A DNA stretch of 62,251 nucleotides from Actinomycetota bacterium (GTDB lineage Bacteria; Actinomycetota; Aquicultoria; Aquicultorales; Aquicultoraceae). The stretch is from positions 1 through 62,251 of the forward strand of contig JACUUO010000002.1 in NCBI GenBank assembly GCA_014859275.1, in the 5' to 3' direction. The translations under genes and the position numbers were made by a program. The notes under the pieces are model-generated. The model did no database searches, was not told the origin of the DNA, and saw only the letters and a program-made list of their open reading frames with translations. Below are positions 1 through 9,549 of the stretch, piece by piece. Each line of letters starts with the position of its first letter. Positions within the stretch are counted from its first letter, which is position 1.

Positions 1-159
1 TTTATAGCTTTTACTGCTTTTTTATCAGGGCTAAAGCCCTGAGCTACGATTCTTTCCTTCTCTTCTGGCTCCTGGATTCTATCTTCTGTCTTCTCCAGAG
101 AGTATCAGGGCTAAAGCCCTTAAGCTACATTGGCTATTGGCTCTTGGCCATTGGCTAAT
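1..159 (-). repeat. Duplicated intergenic block, copy A, with two GTAG-foot hairpins
   Basis: This block is repeated almost base for base at 12126-12283, in the same orientation. It holds two hairpins with stem CAGGGCT/AGCCCTG (25-42 and 104-121). Each is followed on the plus strand by CTAC or AGCTAC, so on the minus strand each begins with GTAG, the foot seen in REP sequences. The rest is low-complexity text. No coding sequence is supported here. The block may continue left of the window. Confidence 0.75.
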
Positions 160-381
160 CCCACATCTCTCTCCCACACCCTGCAGCACCGCAGCACTGC
201 AGCACTGAGTAACTATTCCCACATCTCTTACCCACATCAACATTGGCACCTTGGCACTTTAAGACAGTACCCACATCTCTCTCCCACACCCTGCAGCACC
301 GCAGCACTGGCTAACTGGATACCCATATCTTAGATTCCTGGTCACCTGGAAACCTGGCAACCAGGTCACCCGTTGCTGTCC
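160..381 (-). repeat. Composite repeat spacer downstream of ispG
   Basis: No gene is supported. On the minus strand the sequence directly after the ispG stop is a GGTNACC/CCAGG tract (about 336-371). After that come GTTAGCCAGTGCTGC text and repeated GTGTGGG phrases. The same order of blocks recurs after queA, cobS and cbiE, and in part after cbiB. A 67-codon plus-strand reading frame here is just translated repeat. Confidence 0.6.
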
Positions 382-1449
382 CTACCCTTCGGCTTTTTTG
401 ATATCTCTAATCAACAGCTCTATCTCAGACATCAGTTCTTTAACCATATTTTTAGAGGATACTCTTCGTATTGCCTTTCCCTCCTTAAAGAGGATCCCCT
501 CTTTTTTACCGCCAGCTATACCAATATCAGCCTCGCGTGCTTCTCCGGGGCCGTTCACGACACATCCCATTATAGCTATCTTAAGCGGCATCCTCACACT
601 CATAAGACGTTTTTCGATCTCCTCAACCACTGGTATGACATCGATATCGCATCGCCCGCAAGTTGGGCACGATATAATTTCAGGACCATATGACCTTAGG
701 CCCAGAGCCTGTAATATCTGAAAGGCCACCTGTATCTCGTGGACAGGATCTGCGGATAGAGAGACCCGTATCGTATCTCCGATACCATCGGCAAGAAGCA
801 CCCCTAGCCCCACCGATGATTTAACGGTCCCCGACATCAGGCTCCCTGATTCAGTTATTCCTAAATGTAATGGGTAATCGGTCTCCTTGGAAAGCATTCG
901 ATAGGCATTAATAGAATTAACAACAGAAGATGATTTTACCGATAGAACAATATCATGAAAGTTCGCTTCCTCGCAGAACCTTAAGTATTCCATGCAACTT
1001 TTTACGAGGGCAATAGAGGCATCTTTCTCCTTCTTGTGCTTGGGGTGGAGCGATCCCGAGTTTACCCCTATTCGAATCGCCGCACCCTTCTCTTTGGCTT
1101 TTTCAATAATGGCTCCGACTAAGTCAAGCTTCCCTATGTTCCCTGGGTTTATGCGTATCTTATCTGCACCGGCCTCAAGCGCATCAATCGCATATTCCCA
1201 ATGGAAATGTATATCTGCGATAAGCGGTATATTGATCTCTTTCCTTATCGCCGGTATCGCCTCGGTTGCCTTGCTGTTCGGCACCGCAACCCTAACGAGC
1301 TCACAACCGACCGCCTCAAGCTGCTTTATCTGCTCAATCGTCGCCCCTATATCCTCGGTCTTTTTATTCGTCATCGATTGAACAGCGATAGGCATGCCGC
1401 CTCCGATTTCAAGACCGCCTATTCTTACTTGGCGAGTATTTATCGCCAA
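382..1449 (-). CDS. ispG: 4-hydroxy-3-methylbut-2-enyl diphosphate synthase (IspG/GcpE)
   Basis: IspG carries out the penultimate MEP-pathway step, reductive ring opening of methylerythritol cyclodiphosphate to HMBPP, using a 4Fe-4S cluster in the cytosol. The 355-residue protein has the usual compact bacterial length. An N-terminal TIM barrel (IAVQSMT, IADIHFHWEYA) is followed by the C-terminal cluster-binding segment SCPTCGRCDID and then GCVVNGPGEA. The start is TTG, three bases after the rseP stop, so translation is probably coupled. It is the last gene of the rpsB-to-ispG cluster. Together with dxr and ispH in this window it indicates a working MEP route. Confidence 0.97.
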   Translation of the reverse strand: MAINTRQVRIGGLEIGGGMPIAVQSMTNKKTEDIGATIEQIKQLEAVGCELVRVAVPNSKATEAIPAIRKEINIPLIADIHFHWEYAIDALEAGADKIRINPGNIGKLDLVGAIIEKAKEKGAAIRIGVNSGSLHPKHKKEKDASIALVKSCMEYLRFCEEANFHDIVLSVKSSSVVNSINAYRMLSKETDYPLHLGITESGSLMSGTVKSSVGLGVLLADGIGDTIRVSLSADPVHEIQVAFQILQALGLRSYGPEIISCPTCGRCDIDVIPVVEEIEKRLMSVRMPLKIAIMGCVVNGPGEAREADIGIAGGKKEGILFKEGKAIRRVSSKNMVKELMSEIELLIRDIKKAEG

Positions 1450-1451
1450 AA

Positions 1452-2540
1452 CTATCCACCACCCGCACCTAACTTCGGTAGAAATATTCTACCGAGATCG
1501 GCTATTGTGATATAGAGCATAAGAAGCAGCAATAGCGCCATCCCAGCCGCATTAACCGCAAGTATCACCTTCTTGTTCAAAGATCTTCTCCCCACCGCCT
1601 CGATGCCCAGAATAGCAAGCCTACCACCGTCCAAGGGAGGTATTGGAAGTAGATTTAATAGACCTATATTTATACTGATAAGAGCAAGTATTTCTACATA
1701 CCGCCAGAAATCTTGCTGCGCTATCTTTGCGGTCAAATCTACAATTCCCACTGGCCCACTTGATTTAGCAAGTATCCCGGTATCTTGCGTTATTACGTGA
1801 TAGAGGGTAACTACCATAAACTTAGTCATGTTATAAGTAAGTATAGTCCCTCGATAGAGCGCTCTATGAATAGGCTCTCTCTTGTAAACCGGTTTAGCAT
1901 CCTTGGACAACTCAACGCCTAAGAACCCTTTCCCATCCTTATCATTAAGCGTAGGCCTAAGTACAAGCGTGGCATTCCCGCGTTCTATGGTTATATCAAC
2001 CTTTTCGCCGGGCTTGCCCCTTAGATGCGTAGTTAGTTCACTCCAGGTCTCTACCTTTTCGCCATCAATTTTTACTATCCTATCACCTGGCTTAAACCCG
2101 GTTGTTTGCGCCGGGCTTCCTTTGACAACCTTTCCTATAACCGGTTGAAAATCTTGCATTCCCTGTACTGATAATATTAATGCAACCAGAAGTATCGGAA
2201 ATAATAGATTCATTGTCGGCCCGGCAACCATGATAAGCGCCTTTTTCCACCTAGGCTGGGCATCGTACTTTCTTTCCGGTGGCGTATTCTTATCTTCATC
2301 ATCTTCTTCTACTTGCAACTCCGATTCGGTGCCCGCAAACCTTACGTATCCGCCAAACGGCACCATTGTCGAGCCATACTCGGTCTCCCCCCATTTAAAC
2401 GAGAAAAGGCGCGGTCCCGGTAGCCCGAACATGAACTCCTTTATTTTAAGGCCCATCAACTTCCCCGCAATAAAATGGCCAAACTCATGAACGAATATTA
2501 TCAAGCCAAGACCGAAAATCGCCAGAAGAATGAAAATTAT
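1452..2540 (-). CDS. rseP: RseP-type site-2 zinc metalloprotease, probable non-standard start
   Basis: RseP is an intramembrane protease that cleaves membrane-bound regulators such as anti-sigma factors. Visible features are HEFGH near the N-terminus, one PDZ domain (GKVVKGSPAQTTGFKPGD), and the second metal-binding segment LLPIPPLDGG before C-terminal membrane helices. The first conventional start (TTG at 2504) would place the HExxH at residue 6 and remove most of the first transmembrane helix. The frame stays open for 13 more codons with hydrophobic residues (IFILLAIFGLG) but no ATG, GTG or TTG. AGGAG at 2547-2551 sits six bases upstream of an in-frame ATA at 2540. I therefore place the start there. 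AUU or CUG starts, or a base error, are alternatives. Confidence 0.85.
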   Translation of the reverse strand: MIFILLAIFGLGLIIFVHEFGHFIAGKLMGLKIKEFMFGLPGPRLFSFKWGETEYGSTMVPFGGYVRFAGTESELQVEEDDEDKNTPPERKYDAQPRWKKALIMVAGPTMNLLFPILLVALILSVQGMQDFQPVIGKVVKGSPAQTTGFKPGDRIVKIDGEKVETWSELTTHLRGKPGEKVDITIERGNATLVLRPTLNDKDGKGFLGVELSKDAKPVYKREPIHRALYRGTILTYNMTKFMVVTLYHVITQDTGILAKSSGPVGIVDLTAKIAQQDFWRYVEILALISINIGLLNLLPIPPLDGGRLAILGIEAVGRRSLNKKVILAVNAAGMALLLLLMLYITIADLGRIFLPKLGAGGG

Positions 2541-2620
2541 GACTCACTCCTTTACAGCATAAACAGTATTTAAGATAGCTATTATCGGCGGATTTTCCAG
2601 GGCAATCATTAGCCTGCTTC

Positions 2621-3775
2621 TTACGCACAAGACTCAATTATCTTTGCGGCGCTTTCCCTTGCCCATCGCTCCACTTCCAGTAATATACCCAAATCAGTCT
2701 CATCCCCGCCTTTATGGGCCTCCAACACCCTTTCTATAACATGCGGGATACCTGTAAAACCGATGCGTCTACTTAGGAATGCTGCTACGGCTTCTTCGTT
2801 AGCGGCATTTAAAACCGCCGGATATGTTCTCCCTAATTTTGCAGCCTCATAGGCATATCCTAAACATGGAAAATTCTTGACGTCTGGCACTTCAAATGTT
2901 AGCTCTCCAACATCTATAAAATTTACTGGAGGTAGCGGTGATGAAAGCCGCTCGGGATACGATATCGCATACTGTATCGGTATCCTCATGTCAGTCCGGC
3001 CAAGATGAGCCTTTATAGATCCATCCTTGAACTCTACCATTGAGTGGATGATGCTCTGAGGATGTATCAGCACCTCGATCTTCTCGTATGGGATGTTGAA
3101 GAGCCAGTGCGCCTCTATAACTTCAAGACCCTTGTTCATTAACGTCGATGAATCTATGGTTATCTTCGGCCCCATCACCCATCTTGGATGCGCCAGCGCT
3201 TCCTCAACCGTTACTCCCTGCAATTGATTGAAGCTTCGACCTCTAAACGGCCCGCCCGATGCTGTGATTATGAGCTTATCGATCTCTTCTTCTTTTTCTC
3301 CCACAATGCACTGAAATAGTGCATTGTGCTCGCTATCCACCGGCAGTATCGTGGCATCGGTCTCTTCCCTGGTTTTGTTTACGATGGCACCGCCGGCCAC
3401 CATTGATTCCTTGTTAGCTAGCGCAACTGTTTTACCAGCTTTGAGCGCCGAGAGTGTGGGCACTAAACCTACCGAACCAACGAGCGCATTTAACACGATA
3501 TCCGCCTCTAGATGTGCTGCTAGCTCTTCAAGGCCCGTGCCTCCGGTCGTTATCTCGGTACCACCATGGCCCCTTTGCTTTAACTCTAATGCCTTTCTTC
3601 CATCGGAGACGACAACGACCTTCGGCTGCAGCTCTTTTATCTGCGCATCTACAGTTTCTATGCTTTTATTAGTGCTTAAGCCTATAACATTAAATCTATC
3701 CGGGTAGCGCTTTATGATATCGATAGCTTGTTTACCTATTGAGCCAGTGGATCCTAATATTACGATGTTTTTCAA
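2621..3775 (-). CDS. dxr: 1-deoxy-D-xylulose 5-phosphate reductoisomerase
   Basis: Dxr is the NADPH- and metal-dependent enzyme that commits carbon to the MEP pathway (DXP to MEP). The N-terminal Rossmann motif is ILGSTGSIGKQ, and the catalytic region shows SEHNALFQC, ASGGPFRG, HPRWVMGPKITIDS and MNKGLEVIEA. An upstream ATG exists at 3814 inside cdsA. I prefer TTG at 3775, because GAGGT precedes it by seven bases and it puts the nucleotide-binding motif at the normal position. This gives 384 residues, the usual size. It lies between cdsA and rseP in the conserved order. Confidence 0.97.
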   Translation of the reverse strand: MKNIVILGSTGSIGKQAIDIIKRYPDRFNVIGLSTNKSIETVDAQIKELQPKVVVVSDGRKALELKQRGHGGTEITTGGTGLEELAAHLEADIVLNALVGSVGLVPTLSALKAGKTVALANKESMVAGGAIVNKTREETDATILPVDSEHNALFQCIVGEKEEEIDKLIITASGGPFRGRSFNQLQGVTVEEALAHPRWVMGPKITIDSSTLMNKGLEVIEAHWLFNIPYEKIEVLIHPQSIIHSMVEFKDGSIKAHLGRTDMRIPIQYAISYPERLSSPLPPVNFIDVGELTFEVPDVKNFPCLGYAYEAAKLGRTYPAVLNAANEEAVAAFLSRRIGFTGIPHVIERVLEAHKGGDETDLGILLEVERWARESAAKIIESCA

Positions 3776-3795
3776 TATAACTACCTCTTTATCTA

Positions 3796-4602
3796 CTATG
3801 TTATTAGCAACCAATAATAGTATCCCGCAACCGCGGTAAACATGATGCTGTCAAACCTATCTAGGAACCCACCATGGCCGGGTATCAGCACCCCAGTATC
3901 TTTAACCCTCATTTCACGCTTTATGCGTGATTCCACCAAATCTCCGATAGGTGCAATCAATCCTATGACAAGACCCATCATGACGCCTTCAAGTGATGCT
4001 ACAAGGATTCCTTGTTCGGCAGCAAACGGAAGCCATGGCAAAACAAATAATATCCCCAGCAGTACGGCTGGCGAGATAAGTCCTGCTATGCTGCCCTCAA
4101 TCGTTTTATTGGCGCTTATCGCCGGCGCTAGTTTTCTTCTACCGATGGTACTTCCAAATACATACGCCGATATATCGCTGATCCAAGTCCCGATAAAGAC
4201 AAGCAGCACACCGATAAGTCCTGATCTTAGATCATAAAGCAAAACCATATGGCTTAAAGTAAAAGCTATATAAGCAAGGCCTACCAGTGTTAGGCCAGTA
4301 TCGATCATACTTCCCTCGGTAAAGGTCTGCCACACTAAAGCCACAATTACCGATATCGCCAGAACAAAAACCACTCCCGGTATGCCCCCGGTGAGGGCCC
4401 CAACAACCACTACAACCCCACCTAATATACCGATGACGATATTCGGTTTTAATTCTCTTAACATAAGCATCGAATAGAATTCGTCCATGCCTATTACTAC
4501 AATTACGGCTACTAGAAATGCAAAGAAGTACCTTCCTAATAGCAAGGACGCGATAATAACTGGACCTATGATGAGCGCGCTTATAATTCTTTCTCTAAGC
4601 AT
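3796..4602 (-). CDS. cdsA: Phosphatidate cytidylyltransferase
   Basis: CdsA makes CDP-diacylglycerol from phosphatidic acid and CTP in the membrane. The 268-residue protein is largely hydrophobic with about seven or eight transmembrane segments. It ends with the family signature region, GDLVESRIKREMRVKD followed by PGHGGFLDRFDS. The start ATG follows GGAGTCAAGG. It sits between uppS and dxr, the common bacterial arrangement. Substrate would come from PlsY and PlsC, both also in this window. Confidence 0.96.
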   Translation of the reverse strand: MLRERIISALIIGPVIIASLLLGRYFFAFLVAVIVVIGMDEFYSMLMLRELKPNIVIGILGGVVVVVGALTGGIPGVVFVLAISVIVALVWQTFTEGSMIDTGLTLVGLAYIAFTLSHMVLLYDLRSGLIGVLLVFIGTWISDISAYVFGSTIGRRKLAPAISANKTIEGSIAGLISPAVLLGILFVLPWLPFAAEQGILVASLEGVMMGLVIGLIAPIGDLVESRIKREMRVKDTGVLIPGHGGFLDRFDSIMFTAVAGYYYWLLIT

Positions 4603-4624
4603 CCTTGACTCCTGCTTGCTACCA

Positions 4625-5407
4625 TTAATCCTCGTTCAGCCCGCCATACCTTCGTTCACGCTTTTTAAAATCGGCAATTGCCTGTAAAAAATCGCTTTTA
4701 GTAAAATCTGGCCAAAACTTTCTGGTTATCCATATCTCCGTGTATGCTATCTGCCAGAGGAGAAAGTTACTTATCCTCAGCTCCCCGCTCGTTCTGATGA
4801 GTAGCTCAGGATCGGGTATATCTGAAGTATACATGTACCGGGAGAATATTTCCTCATTAAAATTCGCGCTCTCCCTTCCTTCTCTTATCGCATCACAAAT
4901 TGCTCTTGCTGCATCTAATATCTCTACCCTGCCACTGTAGTTTAATGCTATGTTCAGGTTTAACGTCTGGTTGTCTTTCGTTCTCTCTATAGCCTCCAAA
5001 AACGCATTCCTTGTGCTCTCTGGAAGCTCTTCCAATCTTCCGATAACCCTTATCCTGACTCCACGCTCATCAAGCTCATCGATCTCCTTTGCAAGCTGCT
5101 CTTCAAATAAGCGCATCAAAAAGGATACTTCTCTTTTTGGCCTTTTCCAATTTTCAGTCGAAAAGCTATAGAGGGTTAAATATTCGACGCCTACTTGTGT
5201 GGCTATTTCAACCACCGGTCTGATAGCCCTTACCCCCGCCCTGTGTCCGGCCGATCGTGGAAGCTTTCTCTCCCTTGCCCATCTTCCGTTACCATCCATT
5301 ATAATGGCGACGTGTTTTGGGACCCCTTCTTTTTTAATTTCTTCTATAGAAAAGTCTTCGCCTGGCATCTCTACCTTTCTGCGAAGACCCAATTCATCTT
5401 TCTGCAA
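4625..5407 (-). CDS. uppS: Isoprenyl transferase (undecaprenyl diphosphate synthase type)
   Basis: This is a cis-prenyltransferase that condenses farnesyl diphosphate with IPP units to make the lipid carrier for cell wall synthesis. Motifs seen are HVAIIMDGNGRWA (catalytic Asp), GHRAG, LTLYSFSTENWKRP and the C-terminal PDPELLIRTSGELRISNFLLW. It is 260 residues with a roughly 30-residue N-terminal extension before the first motif. The start read here is TTG with GAGGT upstream. A start 13 codons later (ATG) is possible. It is flanked by frr and cdsA. The exact chain length made cannot be told from sequence. Confidence 0.95.
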   Translation of the reverse strand: MQKDELGLRRKVEMPGEDFSIEEIKKEGVPKHVAIIMDGNGRWARERKLPRSAGHRAGVRAIRPVVEIATQVGVEYLTLYSFSTENWKRPKREVSFLMRLFEEQLAKEIDELDERGVRIRVIGRLEELPESTRNAFLEAIERTKDNQTLNLNIALNYSGRVEILDAARAICDAIREGRESANFNEEIFSRYMYTSDIPDPELLIRTSGELRISNFLLWQIAYTEIWITRKFWPDFTKSDFLQAIADFKKRERRYGGLNED

Positions 5408-5440
5408 TTCAAATTAACCTCTTAATGCCTAGATTCTAAA

Positions 5441-5998
5441 TTATACTTCCATTATCTCTTGTTCTTTTCTCTGTAGAAGTCCATCTATTTCCTTCACGTA
5501 TTTATCCGTTAATTCGTTAACTCTTTTCTCTGCGCGCTTTTCTTCATCCTCAGAAATTAGCTTTTCTTTTTCAAGGCTCCCAAGATCATCACGAGCACCA
5601 TGACGGATATTTCTTACGGCAACCTTTCCTTCTTCTGACATCTTTTTTACTAATTTTACAAAATCTTTGCGCCTCTCTTCACTTAGTGGTGGAAACGGTA
5701 AGCGAATTACGTTACCATCATTTGATGGCGTTACGCCCAATTCGGATGTCATTATCGCCTTCTCGATCGCAGATATTGCCGATTTATCCCATGGTTGAAT
5801 TATTGCAAGCTGCGCTTCCGGAGTGCTTATGCTAGCCATCTGCTTCAGCGGTGTCTTTGTTCCGTAATAATCTACCATTATCCTATCGAATAGCGCTGCT
5901 GAAGCACGGCCTGTTCTAACACCCGCTAACTCACTTTTAACCACTGTTACCGCCTTTTTCATTTTTTCTTCAGCTTCTGATAACACATCTTGGACCAT
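5441..5998 (-). CDS. frr: Ribosome recycling factor
   Basis: RRF splits post-termination ribosomes together with EF-G. From the ATG at 5998 the protein is 185 residues, exactly the family size. Conserved stretches are ELAGVRTGRAS, DYYGTKTPL, IQPWDKS and the C-terminal RRDFVKLVKK and VRNIRHGARD. The chosen ATG starts one base after the pyrH stop and is preceded by GGGGGAAG. A longer reading frame starting at 6019 would overlap pyrH and add seven residues that the family lacks. Confidence 0.97.
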   Translation of the reverse strand: MVQDVLSEAEEKMKKAVTVVKSELAGVRTGRASAALFDRIMVDYYGTKTPLKQMASISTPEAQLAIIQPWDKSAISAIEKAIMTSELGVTPSNDGNVIRLPFPPLSEERRKDFVKLVKKMSEEGKVAVRNIRHGARDDLGSLEKEKLISEDEEKRAEKRVNELTDKYVKEIDGLLQRKEQEIMEV

Positions 5999-5999
5999 G

Positions 6000-6752
<753 letters not shown>

Positions 6753-6786
6753 CTATTTTCTAGCACTCCATCACGCATTGTCAGCT

Positions 6787-6826
6787 GTTAGCATGTGGGT
6801 ATGAAACGAGGGTATTCACCTCCACC
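6787..6826 (-). repeat. 40-bp dispersed motif, copy 1
   Basis: On the minus strand this reads GGTGGAGGTGA, then a CCCTCGT segment, then TACCCACATGCT. A second copy lies at 31451-31490 on the plus strand with five differences in 40 positions, all transitions. It sits between tsf and pyrH. I do not recognise it. Confidence 0.6.
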
Positions 6827-6871
6827 GCCCCTAAATTTGTCTTATACTCATTTATATCACTATAAATATTT

Positions 6872-7471
6872 CTATTGCGCTTCGCCAAGCTCATAGCGGG
6901 TAAACCGCCTGACTCCGATGTTCTCTCCAAGCTTGGCGGCCACCTCACCTAGATAATCCTTTATCGTTATATCAGGACTCTTAACAAACGATTGCTCCAT
7001 AAGGGCTACCTGTTGATAATACTTCTCAAGCCGACCTGCAGCAATCTTATCGATCACATTATCCGGTTTTCCTTCCGCTACTCCCTGTGCACGGTAGATC
7101 TCAAGCTCTTTTTCTACAACCGAATTAGGAACATCATCCCTCGATACATACATTGGATTACCAGCGGCTATCTGGAGGGCCACATCGTGTGCAAACTGCT
7201 TGAAATCCTCGCTCCTGGCGACAAAATCCGTCTCGCTGTTTACTTCTACAAGTACACCGATTTTCCCTCCCGCATGAATATACGAATCGATAACGCCCTC
7301 TTTTGCCTCTCTTCCTGCCCTTTTGGTTAATGTTACAAGACCCTTTCGCCGCAAAATATCAGTCGCACCCACAATATCGCCATTTGCTTCTTGAAGCGCC
7401 CTCTTACAATCCATCATCCCGCAGCCCGTTAGTTTTCTAAGCTCATTAACTGCAGCCGCCGTGATTTCCAT
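6872..7471 (-). CDS. tsf: Elongation factor Ts (short form)
   Basis: EF-Ts is the guanine nucleotide exchange factor for EF-Tu. The N-terminal UBA-like domain is clear (LRKLTGCGMMDCKRALQEANGD), followed by HAGGKIGVLVEVN and ETDFVAR. It is 199 residues, the short form with a reduced C-terminal core, as in Thermus-like proteins, and lacks the second core subdomain of the E. coli protein. It lies downstream of rpsB across a spacer that can fold into hairpins. Confidence 0.97.
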   Translation of the reverse strand: MEITAAAVNELRKLTGCGMMDCKRALQEANGDIVGATDILRRKGLVTLTKRAGREAKEGVIDSYIHAGGKIGVLVEVNSETDFVARSEDFKQFAHDVALQIAAGNPMYVSRDDVPNSVVEKELEIYRAQGVAEGKPDNVIDKIAAGRLEKYYQQVALMEQSFVKSPDITIKDYLGEVAAKLGENIGVRRFTRYELGEAQ

Positions 7472-7489
7472 GCTGAAACCTCCCCAATA

Positions 7490-7598
7490 TTATAAGATAA
7501 CCCATTTCGACGCTCAGTTACCCGCTTCCATGTACATGAAAACGGGTAACCGATCTCCCATCATGCCGGCGATATCCGGCACTTAATTTCCTACCTCA
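7490..7598 (-). promoter_or_regulatory. Structured rpsB-tsf spacer
   Basis: Read on the minus strand, the spacer has a GCCGGATATCGCCGGC palindrome. Further on, GTTACCCG pairs with CGGGTAAC around a loop containing CATGTACATG, itself palindromic. There is no T-run after either stem, so this is not a clear intrinsic terminator. It could attenuate, stabilise or separate rpsB and tsf expression. This is inference from pairing only. Confidence 0.4.
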
Positions 7599-8432
7599 CT
7601 AGGCTTCATATTTTTCAGCTTCCTGAGCAACTGCCGCCTCTTCAGCCTCTTTACTTGCTGCTGGGGTTTCGGTTACGTGAATGCTTAGAGTCTCCACCTT
7701 TTCTTCCTCGGGAGCCACTTCTGCCTTTTCTTCAACCCCCAATTCAGCCTGCCAAGCCTCACGGCCTTCAAGTGCCGCATCAGCAATGACCTTGGTGATC
7801 AAAGTTACAGCGCGGATAGCATCATCGTTGCCCGGAATTACGTAATCAATCTCATCGGGGTCGCAATTTGTATCAACAATGGCAACGATCGGTACCTCTA
7901 GGCGACGCGCCTCTTGAACAGCGATTCTCTCCTTCCTTGGATCGATTATGAATACCGCTCCAGGAAGTCTTTCCATATTCCTTATTCCACCAAGGTTTCT
8001 TTCAAGCTTCGCCCTTTCCGTCTCAAGCTTGAGAAGCTCTTTTTTTGGTAGATGGCCTGGCCTCTCCACACCAATAGCCTCGAGTGTTTCAAGTCTTCTT
8101 ACCCGGCTATGGATTGTCTTAAAGTTCGTGAGCATTCCGCCGAGCCAGCGATAGTTTACATACGGCATACCACACCTTGTGGCTTCTTCCCTCACGGCCT
8201 CCTGGGCTTGTTTCTTAGTTCCCACAAAGAGAATTTGCTCACCATTTCCAGCAACATCCCTCACAAATGCATAAGCCTTCTCAAGCAGCTCAAGGGTTTT
8301 CTGGAGATCGATAATGTAGATACCGTTTCTCTCGGTGAAGATGTAGGGTTTCATTTTCGGGTTCCACCGACGGGTCTGATGCCCGAAGTGAACGCCCGCC
8401 TCCAAAAGGTGCTTCATGGAAACAACCGCCAT
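7599..8432 (-). CDS. rpsB: 30S ribosomal protein S2
   Basis: S2 is a small-subunit ribosomal protein needed for S1 binding. The sequence shows [53 protein letters not shown] and [20 protein letters not shown]. The open frame extends to 8489. The ATG at 8432 is preceded by GGAAGGAGG and matches the family N-terminus, so the first 19 upstream codons are excluded. A Glu/Ala-rich tail of about 45 residues follows the core; such tails are common in actinobacterial S2. It heads the rpsB-to-ispG cluster. Confidence 0.97.
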   Translation of the reverse strand: MAVVSMKHLLEAGVHFGHQTRRWNPKMKPYIFTERNGIYIIDLQKTLELLEKAYAFVRDVAGNGEQILFVGTKKQAQEAVREEATRCGMPYVNYRWLGGMLTNFKTIHSRVRRLETLEAIGVERPGHLPKKELLKLETERAKLERNLGGIRNMERLPGAVFIIDPRKERIAVQEARRLEVPIVAIVDTNCDPDEIDYVIPGNDDAIRAVTLITKVIADAALEGREAWQAELGVEEKAEVAPEEEKVETLSIHVTETPAASKEAEEAAVAQEAEKYEA

Positions 8433-8524
8433 AGTCGCACCTCCTTCCTCTGGTTTTTCCTCCGCTATTCTCACCTTCTGTTCGACCATTAGGCACCAGA
8501 ACAGAATCCAACAGCGTGTGTAAT

Positions 8525-8570
8525 CTTATATAATCTATCATAGACCGCGTATCTAGGCAAGCAGTACAGC
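8525..8570 (-). promoter_or_regulatory. Possible rpsB promoter
   Basis: On the minus strand TTGCCT is followed 17 bases later by TAGATT, about 100 bases upstream of the rpsB start. Both hexamers match the sigma-70 consensus at four of six positions. It sits just inside the left end of the MITE-like element. This is a weak call based on spacing only. Confidence 0.3.
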
Positions 8571-8576
8571 GGAAAC

Positions 8577-8677
8577 TATTCACCATTATCCAAAACCGCA
8601 AGTAGATCGAGTGCCATTTTGCAGTCCCCTTTACTATTGCCCTGGTAATGCGATTGAGCTTTGGATAATGGTGAATA
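8577..8677. mobile_element. MITE-like element, copy 1
   Basis: This is a 101-bp unit bounded by perfect 18-bp terminal inverted repeats that begin TATTCACCATTATCC. A second copy, inverted and with three substitutions and one inserted base, lies at 21541-21642. Both copies begin with TA and end with TA, and their flanks are unrelated. This fits a non-autonomous element with TA target duplication (IS630/Tc1-like), but no transposase is present. It lies between whiG and rpsB. Confidence 0.75.
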
Positions 8678-8682
8678 AATAC

Positions 8683-8709
8683 GTACAGCGTCACAAGTGA
8701 CGCAGTACT
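8683..8709. other. Palindrome downstream of whiG
   Basis: GCGTCAC and GTGACGC pair around an AA spacer, and the match extends outward to GTAC on both sides with one mismatch. It sits 18 bases after the whiG stop, next to the MITE-like element. It lacks a T-run, so it is a poor intrinsic terminator. It could stabilise the whiG 3' end. Confidence 0.4.
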
Positions 8710-8726
8710 AGAGAGTAGAAAGTAGT

Positions 8727-9515
8727 TTAACCGTCGAGATGCATTATCTGGGCGCTTCGCATTTTCGATTTTAGCCTTATCACCGCCTTTGTGTGCAGCT
8801 GTGAGACCCTGGACTCAGTTACACCCAGTATATCACCTATCTCCCTTAAGGTAAGCCCATCATAGTAGTAGAGAGCGATGACAATCTGCTCTCTTTCCGG
8901 CAGCTTTTGGATCGCATCTGCCAGTATAGTCTTCATCTCTTCGAATTCAAAGCTTACTGCGGGGTCTGGGCTTGTGGTATCTTCGATACTATCGATAAGG
9001 CTAACTTTGTCATCCTTGTCTCCTACACTCCAAAGCTCCTCTAGGGCAAGCATTGACGTATAGCTTAGCTGGCTCAAGAGTTCATGATGCTCCTCAACGC
9101 TCATGCCCATCGCCGTAGCAACCTCATTATCCGTTGGTGGCCTCTTTAAATTGTTCTCCAGTTCGTAATAGATGCGCTCAAGCTCTCTTGCACGATGCCG
9201 AACCGACCGCGGGACCCAATCCAGCGCCCGAAGCTCGTCAATAATGGCACCTTTTATTCGATTTATTGCGTAGGTTTCGAATTTTATATCCCGCGTGGTA
9301 TCGTACTTCTCTATCGCGTCTATGAGTCCGAAAATACCGTAACTAACGAGATCACCTTGATCGATATTCTGCGGGAGATTAGCAGATATTCGCCCGGCAA
9401 TGTACTTTACCAACGGTGAGTAATGAAGGATTAACCTATCTTTGGAATCCTGGCAACCGCCTGATTTATAGCTATGCCAAAGCATACCTATATCGGTTTC
9501 GCTTCGTGTTTCCAA
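8727..9515 (-). CDS. whiG: RNA polymerase sigma factor, WhiG/FliA family
   Basis: This is a group 3 sigma-28-like factor. Region 2 (GDLVSYGIFGLIDAIEKYD, FETYAINRIKGAIIDELR), region 3 (RARELERIYYELENNLKRPPTDNEVA) and region 4 helix-turn-helix (LTLREIGDILGVTESRVSQLH) are all present. It is 262 residues. The start is TTG with GGAGG five bases upstream. Placement between a xerC-like recombinase and rpsB resembles the whiG locus of actinobacteria. WhiG controls sporulation in Streptomyces and FliA controls flagella elsewhere. No flagellar or sporulation gene is seen here, so the regulon is unknown. Confidence 0.93.
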   Translation of the reverse strand: METRSETDIGMLWHSYKSGGCQDSKDRLILHYSPLVKYIAGRISANLPQNIDQGDLVSYGIFGLIDAIEKYDTTRDIKFETYAINRIKGAIIDELRALDWVPRSVRHRARELERIYYELENNLKRPPTDNEVATAMGMSVEEHHELLSQLSYTSMLALEELWSVGDKDDKVSLIDSIEDTTSPDPAVSFEFEEMKTILADAIQKLPEREQIVIALYYYDGLTLREIGDILGVTESRVSQLHTKAVIRLKSKMRSAQIMHLDG

Positions 9516-9549
9516 CTGGGCCTCCGCAAACCAGCACGTGATAATACTA

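Noticed and set aside
25-47. Intrinsic terminator at the CAGGGCT hairpin
   Set aside because: On the minus strand the hairpin is followed by A-rich sequence, and on the plus strand the T-run precedes the stem. It fits a REP-like element better.
8290-8694. Minus-strand 134-codon frame across the rpsB start and the MITE-like element
   Set aside because: It overlaps rpsB in another frame, has no recognisable motif and runs through the inverted repeat element.
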